NCBI GenBank assembly: GCA_959347315.1
Contig: OY365807.1
Location: 12,820,214 to 12,884,213 of the forward strand
Length of the DNA stretch: 64,000 nucleotides
Direction: 5' to 3'
Source of the DNA: Bimastos eiseni
Taxonomy: Eukaryota > Annelida > Clitellata > Crassiclitellata > Lumbricidae
This document shows, piece by piece, positions 55,101-64,000 of the stretch. The position numbers were made by a program, and so were the translations under genes. Numbering within the stretch: position 1 is the first letter of the stretch; each line of letters begins with the position of its first letter. Under the pieces are notes generated by a model, which did not search any database, was not told the origin of the DNA, and saw only the letters and a list, made by a program, of their open reading frames with translations.

Positions 55101-57906
55101 TTTACAAATGAGAATTAAATGTTTAGTTGCGAACTGGAACATTTCCTGAAATTCGTTACCCCACTCTGTTGGTCCATAAATGCAGCAGAATGATCTCTAT
55201 GGGGCTAAGCATCATTCTGGTGAGGAGTAAACAGGACTAACAGTTCAATAGCAGGACACTTTAACCTCCCAGTGTGTTGTACTAACAAGCTAACAGACTT
55301 GGTTGCCCATTCAAGCACTAACCATGAAGATCATATTAAATTTTACTGCCAGTATTGTGTCCTCATAAATGGTCTATTGATTAATTGTATTGTAATTAAG
55401 TATTTGTATAGTGCCTGTAGTAGGGTGAATCGTTCAGAAGTGCTCACAGTGCACAAGGCTTTGTGAGAAGAGACAGGTTTTGAGGAAGGCAAAAGAAGAG
55501 ATGCTGCCAGATAGTACTGTAGAACAACAAGAGATAGCATGTTCGAAAGAGAGGGACCAAAGGATCGACACTGAGCCTTGTGAATATGTCATTGTTCATA
55601 TTAGAATCACTTTTCTGTGTGTGCAAGCATTACAAATATTTCATTATAATAATTTTTTTAATCCTGAAACTTGATATTGCCCTTCTTGCAACATCTTTTA
55701 CTCAGAAGTGCACATGCCTCGACGGCGCACTTGCAGTTGTACTGCAGAGCAATTGTGCACGAAGGACTTTCTCAAAGTCCCTACACAGTGACTGACGCTT
55801 CGGACGAGGGTCGAACCCGCTCACTCATTGCACACTGATACAGAAATGCCATTTCTAAACTTTAGGATGGCACTGAAGAGGATATTGTCAGTTTTGAAAG
55901 CACATCGAAGACAAAAGACGCTGGAGCTGATGAAGAAGATGTCTCAATATCAGCACAAGAGTACAGAGAAAAAATGTTAAAGAAAAAGTTGTGGGAAGAA
56001 ATGTGTCATGCTGCTCCTCCATTTTCCCAAACAGATATCGAAAAGTCACGCAAATTAAAACGAATAGCAACCAAGTAAGGCAATTTGATCTTCTAATCTG
56101 TGAACTTCTTTAACGACCAGCATTATTGATTATGCCTTACACTTTAGTACGCACTGGTCGTTAAAGGGTTAATGTCTTAATACATAAGGCACCCAGATTC
56201 ATTGGTTAGAATTTCTATTAGGAGTCTAAGCATCATCAAATTAAACCAGGTTATTGTTTGTGCAAGTAACTAAATCTTGTTTAAATGGGTTTTGGTAAAA
56301 TTTGTGGCACACCATTTGAATAATTTCGTCTACCATTTAGGAAGGGGACTTTACCATAACCTGTTCCAACTCTACACCTTTATCATGTACAGACATGTTA
56401 TGTTAGCAAATGAAGAAGTTTTATCTCTTACGTTTTATCAAACTAGAAGCAACTCATTTAATCCAGATGCATGTATTAATTTACCTGTTTTACCTGTAGG
56501 GGAGTTGTTAAGCTCTTCAACTCGGTCCTTCAGCACCAAACGATGGTGAAGGAAAAACTCAAGACGCACGGTACAACAGAAAGTAAACGGCAGAAAGTGA
56601 TTGGTTCAGTATCTAAAGGAGAGTTCATTGACAAGCTTAAAGAAAAGAAAAAGGCAAGTCTTTTCAATAAAAACTTTAAATGAACGTTTTGCATATTTAA
56701 TTCAGCAGAGTTATGTTTAAGTTTTGCAATAAAAATTAGTGTTGTGTAAGCAGCTGTAAATCAGCTCCCTTAAGAGATCTTTTAAAGCACAACAAAACAA
56801 TCCAGTAACATACAAGCTCGCAAGTAAACTTGAGTAAGGCATAACCGAGTAGATAATTTCCACAGGGTACCGAATCTGAGTATTTGGATGGACTATTTGC
56901 CGGAGCCGGTTAGGAACCGAATAGTAGTGACAACTTTGGTCCGACGAGTATCATCTGCAGGCAAAGCTTACAATTGATGAATTTCGTCACTTTGGCCATT
57001 TCGTGTAATGCATAATTAGCAGAATAAATGTTTGTGTCTTTAATAACTACTAACACGGCTTAACATTTTTAATTTTCATATTTAAATTATTTAATCCTTT
57101 TAAAAAAATTATTGAATTAAAATTTTTTTTAGAAACTATTTGTGTTTGTAATATTTGCCGAGGCAAATACTTCCAAAAAGCGAGATACTCGGCCGAGGCA
57201 ATTTCCGGTTATGCCCTAAACTTGAGTTTGCTTAATTTTAAAGCACCTGGTTTAAGTAGGCTGGATTTTCTGTATACTGTTTTCAATGTGAGTTATGTTA
57301 ATGTTCATCATTTTATTGCTGGTATAACTTTAGCATATTTGTTTTATTTTTTTAATTTATTTTTTAAGAAAATTTCTATAGCATCCCTTCAGGAATTTCT
57401 ATAGCGTCCCATATGTTAGGTGCACACTAATTCAGTGGTTAACATGTTGAACTTTCAGCCCAGTTTTTGAGATATTAAAACATAAGTAGGCCATAAGGCA
57501 TTCCAAGATATCTTTGCCAATAGAGCCTCTTGGCAAACTTGTCTATATTCTAGTATTGGGAACAGGCAGTGTGGAGAGGATTGGCTGCCAGCTTTTGTTT
57601 AATATATTAAATATTATTCAATCGAGTAATGCATGACACACATGGTTGTTCCTTAGGAACTGCTCTGTTTTTATTTACAAAAAAATTTATAATTTGATGG
57701 CTGTTTTCAATTGTTAGAAAAAAGATGAGGACGAGTCAATTAAAGTTGAAATCAAAGAAGAGCCAATGGATGAAGAGGAACAAGTCTGGGATGTTCTTCG
57801 AGACGATTTCATGATGAAACCGAATATGAAAGACTGGGACAAAAGGGACAATTCTGATGATGACGATGCTGCTGATAAATATGACAGTGGTAGTGAGTCA
57901 GACTAG
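52138..57906 (+). CDS. RRP15: Ribosomal RNA processing protein 15 (RRP15), 5 exons
   Basis: Nucleolar factor needed for pre-60S ribosomal subunit maturation. Exons: 52138-52234, 54711-54889, 55866-56074, 56500-56653, 57718-57906. The phases join to give 275 aa, close to the human length of about 280. The N-terminus is acidic and low in complexity (DSEDEVESSSGEMEVEE). Conserved blocks: GLANVMAKILSS, REKMLKKKLWEEMCH, the family signature GVVKLFNSVLQHQ, SVSKGEFIDKLKEKKK, and near the C-terminus VWDVLRDDFMMKPNMKDWD, followed by an acidic tail DSGSESD. Intron 4 starts with GC instead of GT (AAG|GCAAGT), an otherwise perfect donor. The introns carry two hAT-like elements, a SINE and a short palindromic element. 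It is convergent with the RGS gene. Confidence 0.95.
52410..52481. repeat. 24-bp tandem repeat, three copies
   Basis: 'ctgaaaagttttgcaatact' plus 'tttt' repeats at 52410, 52434 and 52458. It is preceded by related 'caataccaatactt' units from 52345. It lies in RRP15 intron 1. Confidence 0.9.
53820..54662. mobile_element. hAT-like non-autonomous element (TAGAGATGTACCGATA end)
   Basis: The left end TAGAGATGTACCGATACATC and inverted right end TAGAGTTGTATAC are flanked by the exact 8-mer GTTTGAAT (53812-53819 and 54663-54670). It is 843 bp without a transposase ORF. Its right part contains 'aataatcggc' repeats. It ends only 40 bases before RRP15 exon 2. A possibly related end (TAGAGCTGTACCGAATATTT) lies at 26141. 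Confidence 0.85.
55676..55842 (-). mobile_element. SINE copy in RRP15 intron 2
   Basis: Body copy of the 16.1 kb family: 'ctcagaagtgcacatgcctc', 'gttgtactgcagagcaattg', 'gacgagggtcgaacccgctc'. The A-box end is missing. It terminates 23 bases before RRP15 exon 3, close to or overlapping the polypyrimidine region. Confidence 0.85.
56107..56170. mobile_element. Short palindromic element (CCCTTTAACGACCAG family), best copy
   Basis: It has perfect 13-base inverted ends CTTTAACGACCAG / CTGGTCGTTAAAG around about 35 bases ('cattattgattatgcc...'). Related copies lie at 20862, 22022 and 23150. Confidence 0.75.
56835..57218. mobile_element. hAT-like non-autonomous element, TAGGGCATAACC family, copy 2
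   Basis: One end is TAAGGCATAACCGAGTAG and the other, inverted, is TAGGGCATAACCGGAAAT. Both are flanked by the exact 8-mer AACTTGAG (56827-56834 and 57219-57226). It is 384 bp, opposite in orientation to the 26.5 kb copy and shorter in its centre. It lies in RRP15 intron 4. Confidence 0.9.
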
Positions 57907-57926
57907 TGGCGGTGACACAGACACTG

Positions 57927-57932
57927 AATAAA
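57927..57932 (+). terminator. Polyadenylation signal of RRP15 (first of two)
   Basis: AATAAA lies 21 bases after the stop codon. A second AATAAA is at 57990-57995. Either could serve; the distal one allows a more usual 3' UTR length. Confidence 0.6.
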
Positions 57933-58026
57933 ATTATCATGAAATACGGTCTGGAACATAATTTAACCTTGAGCTGTTTTGGTGGGTTGAATAAATTGCC
58001 ATTGTCAGCAATTGAAAGGTCGATTT

Positions 58027-58113
58027 CAGAGCTTTGAATATCCCATTTGGTTATCAGAGAGCTTTGAATATCCCATTTGGTTATCAGAGAGCTTTGAATA
58101 TCCCATTTGGTTG
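58027..58113. repeat. 30-bp tandem repeat, three copies
   Basis: The unit 'gctttgaatatcccatttgg' plus 'ttatcagaga' starts at 58031, 58061 and 58091 and is nearly identical in each. It lies just beyond the RRP15 polyadenylation signals, in the gap between the convergent genes. Confidence 0.95.
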
Positions 58114-58497
58114 TCAACACCCAAGCATGATGCCTTGTGCATTACGATAATGGAGCAACCACATATGTATATAAAATTTTTATGACATTTTGAATCACTT
58201 GACAGTAAGGAGAAACATGGACAATTGTTCATATGTTGGTGTATTTATGTACGTACTTCTTGTAATACCTTCTTGTAATACACAAGTTCTGTTGTGATGT
58301 GGATGGGAGATGTAACTGACTTTAGAACCTTCTGCACACCACTTGTTATGCTGTGCTTATTGATGGGGTTTCCATATGTAAGTTTGTGATAGGGTTCCAG
58401 TCTAAAAAGATCTGTTTTGTTACACTACACCTGTTTGTAACTGATTCCATACTGGATTGTTTCCAAGTTGATGCCTTGAATTGGGGCTCTATATAAA

Positions 58498-58503
58498 TTT
58501 ATT
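58498..58503 (-). terminator. Candidate polyadenylation signal of the RGS gene
   Basis: AATAAA on the minus strand, 680 bases downstream of the proposed stop codon at 59183-59185. Confidence 0.5.
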
Positions 58504-59182
58504 GAACTACTTACTAGACATGACTTATTACAACATGTAGCATATCTTCGCCTGATTATAGTCAACCGATGCCAAACTGAATTCAAGCCAAGGCCAACAC
58601 TTGCAGCCCGGCTGATGTCTTAAACGTGATGTGACCAACAGTTGATCAGATGGAATGAACGCTGCTTTTCTTTGTACTGATGCCACCCTCCTTGTAATTT
58701 CGTCTTGGGGTTTGTTATAATAATTATGCATTGTTTCTTAACACGATTATAATGATATCCTAACAGCTGAATTAATCTTGTGGTCCATTTCTTCAACCAA
58801 GCTACATGCACATCAGAATTGTATTATGATATAAAACAAGTTTCTAGTATATTTCAATCCCGGTCTCTTTGCGAACTTCCTTCCCCCAACACATTTTAGG
58901 ATTTAACAAGCCTAACTGTAACAGTTCCAAGTTGGAAGCCTCAAATAATTCGATGAAACTGGACAGGAATTTCAACCCCCACATTCAGAGGTAATTGGTC
59001 TTCTCATGCTCTAACTTCGTGTGGGAATTATGACTGTACACAGTTCTTGGGGAAGCTGAAATGGTGTCACTTGAATGAAGTCTCGATTTGCATTTTGATG
59101 GACGCTGCAAATCCTTTAACAGACACCAAGTCTTCTCTAGTCTCTTCTCTTTTCATCATTAAGTTTGATCTTGTCGAATCCT

Positions 59183-62100
59183 CTAGTCCGACCTTGTTTC
59201 TGTGGGATTTATGGAAAGCTGCTGACCCTTTGTTCCTGCCAACTCCCGCAGGCGACGGACTTCGCTTGTGAACCGCTTTTTGCTCTGAAAGAAAACCAAT
59301 TCAATTCTAATCAAATGCCAGTCAGTGTACCCTGTTCGACATTTAAGCAACTCTGGTAACCTTCACCAATTACATTCGACCGGGCTTCACCAGCGGATAA
59401 TGATTTTTTTAACTATAGTTTTGTTTGAAGCAACGATTGAATAATGCCTTGTGCATTACGGTAATTGAGCAACTTATGTAAATAGATTTTATGACGTTTT
59501 AATAATTTGACGGTGGCAGATTCAAGAAGCAAAGTGGACAACTGCTCATATGTCGGTATGTTTATGTATGTACTTATGTATGCAAGTAAGACCCACTGTA
59601 CTACATCTTTCAGGACCTAAAGAGGGCATTTAACCAATCTAAAAGTTGGAATTTAATGTGGCTTAAAGGTGGCGTTATCAATATACATTAATATTGTGCA
59701 AACATAGATATTACAAAATTTCTTGTCAATATTATAGCGTTGTGATAGGAAGCTATAGACTTAATTTGCATGCAGAAAATCTAATCACAAAGCAATTTAA
59801 CATACAGGTCAATTCCCAGAACGAACAGCTCCTACTGTGGCTTATTTGGGTAGAGGTACTCTTATACATTGACTAATTAATAGTAATTATACAATGGAAG
59901 GTGTAACCACAGATATAATAAAATTGCAATGCCATGACACAATCTGTTGCAAAACATAAAAATAATTCAGGGCTCAACCAGACCACTGGTACATGGGCGA
60001 CCAAGAACGGCATCAACCAATTGATGACAAAAGGACATGGCAGGATTTATGAGTCATTTGTAGAGGACAACACTTGGACACATGGATGGTTCATGGTATG
60101 GCCAAAGTTGGGGTGAAGATAGTTAAGTTCAAGACAAAGCTTTTGCCGCTAACCTTCTTTTTGAGCCGTCCAAGCAGTTCCTTGTACGTATCAGACCGTA
60201 AATATCGGTTGTAGCTGTCGTTCTTCATAAGTTTGAATATGTGATCCTAAAACAGAAAATATGGTATAGAGTACTGCACATATCTATCTATCTATCTAGG
60301 TCCTAGGATATATCTAAGGCCTCTTCAAGATAACTATTCAAAGGTGTTCCCAACACAGGCCTGCCCAAAGAGGAAAGTCATTTGTAGTTTACAAAAAGAA
60401 CTATGCAGGTACAGCGGGAGAATGCAGGTCAGTGGGGAAGCTATTACTCTACGACCCCCTACATTTAAACGGGCTTATCGGTGGTGATGAATCTCGCCCG
60501 GTCAAACTCTCTTGAAAAATGCGCAGGGCCAAGGACACATATGGCCGTTATAGAAAAAGCGCAAAACATTTGACCCTCTGGAAACTACACTTTGACCTCC
60601 TTTTCACAACCCTTATCAAGTTATCACTTGATGCTGGACTCGTGAATAATCTGATGTCCAACGAGTGATGCTTTCGAAGTTTTGAGATTATGATTAGATA
60701 CTCAGGAGTCGGGAACATACATTTATGTAGCCCATGTTCACTGATTTGCAGAAATTAAATCAGATTGCTATGGTGCCATTTTGAGGTTTCCCTACCAAAG
60801 GCCACCAATTGAAGGAGACATGAACAGGGCCATGCTGGCCAAACCCCCTCAGTCTGAATTTAGAAATCCAGTGCTATTTATAACAGAAGAAGGGTGAATC
60901 CAGCCACACCCCCTTCTTAATTGAGGCAGGAGGAACCATGCCATGCATGATTCACCAAAGGAAAATCAATAACTGATGCTAATCCCAGCCATTTGTTTTT
61001 CTAGACCTGTGTGTGATAAGGTGAACAGATGAAACTCAAACACTGATACAGCAATGTGTTCACAACTCTAACCCCCTCCCCCGTTAACTGCTCCACTCTG
61101 TTACTTCGCACCTCTGCCTCGTCGAGACAGTATCGGTCGATCTGGCCTTCCATGCGACTACGGACGATTTCTGCCACACGGCTGTCAACATTCACTGGTT
61201 CCACAGCACCAGGAGCCAAGTGCTCACTAAAATGGCAATGCAAAAGAAGGTAATTTCAAAGTAGGGTAATTTACTGTCAATGATAAGGTAATACTGTAAA
61301 AAAGACACACAAAGACACACAATAATTCATTAAAATGTTTCTAATCATAAGGCCAATTGAGATGTTGGTAGATAATCTATATAAATAAAGAGAAAATTCT
61401 GTATGTGTGTCTCTCTGTCTGGCGATCCATTTGCACAGTTTTAGACCTATTCACTCTAAACCTTCACCGTTGGCTCGGAGAACACCTGGGACACGCAGTC
61501 GACGGGTTGGTAAACCCTGCGGACGCCGTCTTCCAGGGCCTAAAACCTGTCTCAGGACTCCCAAGGAAAGTTTCCTTTTCAGTCGCCAGGAGCGTGTCGA
61601 CCTGCTGTACATGTGCACGTGATATCTGTCTGCCACACCTTTTCTTCTTTTACAAATGGACGGTTTGGGAGATATCCTACAGGTACCAGGTATACAATTG
61701 CCAGTTGTTTGCAGTCGGTCAGGTGGGCATGTAACTTGTATATATCAGTGTCTATACACAATTCCGTATATGCATTTCCACACTTTTACAGCTATTCACT
61801 CAAAACCTTCGCCGTTCACTCGAGGAACACCTGGGACATCCAGCAGAGAGGTTGATGGACCCTGCAGCCACCATCTTCCTGCTCTCCATGGCCAAGAACC
61901 TGTCTCCGCCCTTGTAACGCTGGGTTTTCCATCTAGTATATCAAATACAAGATAGCTTTGTCTACATTTGGTTACCCGCAATAGTTTTCTAGGCTACAGA
62001 CTACAGTTACATCTATAGTGCCTTATTAACACATGATATCTCTAACTACAGGAGTCGTGTCTTTTGTCTGAAACATTACATTTATTAATAAATGAAATTA

Positions 62101-63642
62101 AAGAGCAAATAAATACCTGTATATGTTCCAAACAGTCTCTTCCACCTGCCTCAGTGGAACCTGCTTTAGCGACTGACAAGCCTCCCAGAATCTGACATAA
62201 TGCACAAAATTGATCCAGTGTAAAGTAATGTAAGAATCCGTGAGTATTCGAATTCTCTAATGAGTTAATACATTGGCAAGTACATTATTTGTCGATGTAT
62301 TTGAGTGACGGACTGACTCGTACTTCTAGTCCTAATGTTTCATGTGAAATTGAGATGATGGCACCCCAAGAAAACGATGGAGTGAAAGTGGTAATATTCC
62401 GATAGTGTACTTACATGTACTGCTGTATTCACTAACACCAATATTATTGTGTCATCATTAATGCCATTATGATTCATTGCTTTGTCTTACTTGCCACAGA
62501 GGCAATAGTAAGTATTGGTAATGTAGAATGTCATACTCATGCTGCCTAGCCAGGTAGAAGGAATATTCTCACTTCAAACGAGTCTTAGGCTATGCAGGAT
62601 TTACGGAAAGCCATCTTGTTGCTTCTCTCAATTCGCATAGCTCGAGCTGAAGAATCATTTGATTTCTTATTGCTTTTCCTTAATGTGTGTAGCTTAAGCT
62701 GAAAGATCATGAATAAGATTTTCATAGGTAATGTACTACTTGGAGAACACCAGTTCAAGACAACCGCTCTACGCCTATCCACTTCACATCTTCTTGACAT
62801 AAGATGCATGCCACATTAACACATAAAATAAATAAATTGTAACGTATGAATCTGGGTAGGGCCTATGACAATTTGTTCATGATAATCCTCAAGGCTTACT
62901 TGAGGTTTTCTGCACTGAATTCCTTTTCCAAAAACTGCATGAAGTGTTCTCTCCCTGAGCTGTCCTTCAGCAGTTCCTGTATGGAAAAACTCCAACGATT
63001 GACCTGACGTTGCGATATGTCTTTTCTTTTAAACATATTACAACAAGCAAACCACAAAACATTTACTTGAAATGAATAACAAATTAAAAACGTTTTACTT
63101 AACCAAAATTGCTTTAATTAGTCCCTTTTTGCCTTTATACTTTAATAGTTCCCTGGAACTAAGACAAAAGCATCAGTCGATGCAGTGCACTGAAAATAGT
63201 AACTTTTGCAACCTTTCAAAAGATTCCATCACAGTACACAACAAAGATACAGTACGTCAAAAATACCAAAACCGGCTTTACTCTTCAATAATTGCACTTT
63301 TATATATTAAATTTGAATAGGTTCCAATCAACAACGAACTCATAAAAGTTAAAACACGGTTGTACGGTAGGCCTACTAACCTAAGAACCGCAAATGAGTC
63401 ATGAAATCATAAACTACCGTTGCACTGCTCATAGACGTACATAGACCGCGCTTTCTCGACTGTAGTCATGGTGTTCGAACAGTCTTCCGTCTGCTATAAG
63501 GACGGCCGACTCTGTGGATTCCTTCAAAACGAAATTAAGTCGTACTTTTTCTCTAAGGCTTATCTTCCTGCTGACTTCCTATAGGATTGTTAGGTGTCCT
63601 TGCAGTGGTAAGGCCGCGTTTACGGCGCCTTATAAATCGTTG

Positions 63643-63707
<65 letters not shown>

Positions 63708-63871
63708 GAATAGCAACATTTACTGGGAGTAGAAACAGTGTATATTTTTTGGCTCACAGAGTAGTTTCCTGTTCCCAGAATTCCGTGTTATCCGAAATCC
63801 ATGGGTTCGACGGCTCTGGTGGCATAACAAACGCATCGAATTCCGCATACTGTGCAAAGTATGACAGGTAG
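59183..63871 (-). CDS. R7-family regulator of G-protein signalling (RGS6/7/9/11-like), 3' part
   Basis: GTPase-activating protein for Gi/o alpha subunits; R7 members work as obligate dimers with G-beta-5 through a GGL domain. Exons in transcript order: 63871-63758, 63025-62900, 62191-62117, 61226-61112, 60246-60154, 59284-59183 (stop). Phases join. The first exon holds the end of the GGL region with its NPW motif ([17 protein letters not shown]). The RGS domain then follows completely: [91 protein letters not shown]. The basic 33-residue last exon ([12 protein letters not shown]...ETRSD) resembles the RGS6/7 short tail in character. The DEP/DHEX region and the start lie beyond the right edge. 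The 63025 acceptor has a poor pyrimidine tract. The paralogue cannot be fixed. Confidence 0.9.
61374..61950. repeat. Duplicated module, possibly Helitron-derived
   Basis: The segment from 'cctattcactctaaaccttc' through 'gagaacacctgggaca' and the following 100 bases (61446-61560) recurs at about 61792-61910 ('gctattcactcaaaaccttc', 'gaggaacacctgggacat'). The 5' edge 'TCTATATAAATAAAGAGAAA' followed by 'ttctgtatgtgtgtctc' resembles starts of some Helitrons, but no 3' hairpin plus CTRR end is clear. It lies in an RGS intron. Confidence 0.45.
63470..63706 (+). mobile_element. 3' end of a CR1/L2-type LINE with (TTA)n tail
   Basis: The last codons of a LINE ORF2 remain ([15 protein letters not shown], plus strand). 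They are followed by a 3' UTR ending 'ggcgccttataaatcgttgt' and then a long TTA microsatellite (63646-63706). This is the usual look of a 5'-truncated L2-like insertion with a simple-repeat tail. The Leu/Tyr runs in open frames here come from the TTA repeat. It is inserted in an RGS intron. Confidence 0.75.
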
Positions 63872-64000
63872 CTGGAACAATCAAAGGAAACAATGAGGTT
63901 ATTTATTTGGTCCATTCGATTCACCTGTCCCTTCGGTCTTCAGACACGGTTCTTGAATCTTGATCCTATTTTGACATCAGAATCTTCATGACTCACATAA

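Noticed and set aside
61374..61950. Firm Helitron call
   Set aside because: The start resembles some Helitrons, but no terminal hairpin and CTRR 3' end could be recognised, so it is listed only as a duplicated repeat.
63587..63871. 94-codon open frame with a Tyr run (+)
   Set aside because: It is formed by a TTA microsatellite and lies antisense to a clear RGS exon.

Overview
This 64 kb window is eukaryotic nuclear DNA from an animal, most likely a marine invertebrate deuterostome such as an echinoderm or hemichordate; the species cannot be fixed from the sequence alone. The reasons are spliced genes with GT-AG introns, an N-DRC cilium gene, an R7-type RGS gene, a single-coding-exon iodothyronine deiodinase with an in-frame UGA, and a dense load of LINE, SINE and hAT-like repeats and microsatellites. 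No bacterial, plasmid or CRISPR features are present.

Layout. Bases 1-11,500 hold no recognisable host gene: they carry microsatellites, a degenerate LINE fragment (2.2-2.9 kb), a roughly 1.1 kb foldback element (6.16-7.26 kb) and a 27-bp minisatellite (8.7-9.1 kb). A TATA box at 11,601 may be the promoter of the deiodinase gene. A 423-bp perfect-register inverted repeat (11.77-12.19 and 14.50-14.92 kb) lies in the putative 5' intron. The deiodinase CDS is at 16,402-17,220 (+), read through a UGA selenocysteine codon at 16,783.

Five host genes could be modelled to exon level with consistent reading phases: deiodinase (+); mitochondrial release factor MTRF1L (-, 22,679-29,559, 8 exons, 458 aa); DRC7/CCDC135 (+, 30,632-49,526, 16 exons, 897 aa); RRP15 (+, 52,138-57,906, 5 exons, 275 aa, one GC-AG intron); and the 3' half of an R7-family RGS gene (-, 59,183-63,871, 6 exons, continuing past the right edge). 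MTRF1L and DRC7 are divergent with about 1.07 kb between start codons. RRP15 and the RGS gene are convergent. The genes serve unrelated cell functions: thyroid-hormone-type deiodination, mitochondrial translation termination, ciliary motility, 60S ribosome assembly and G-protein signalling.

DRC7 introns carry two decayed non-LTR retrotransposons: a CR1/L2/Jockey-like element in intron 1 and an RTE/BovB-like element in intron 13. Several short non-autonomous elements have exact or near-exact 8-bp target duplications, which marks them as hAT-type. The main points for follow-up are the selenoprotein with no SECIS found by eye, the long inverted repeat, the foldback element, the new short-element families and the GC-AG intron. 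I found no convincing new multi-gene system.
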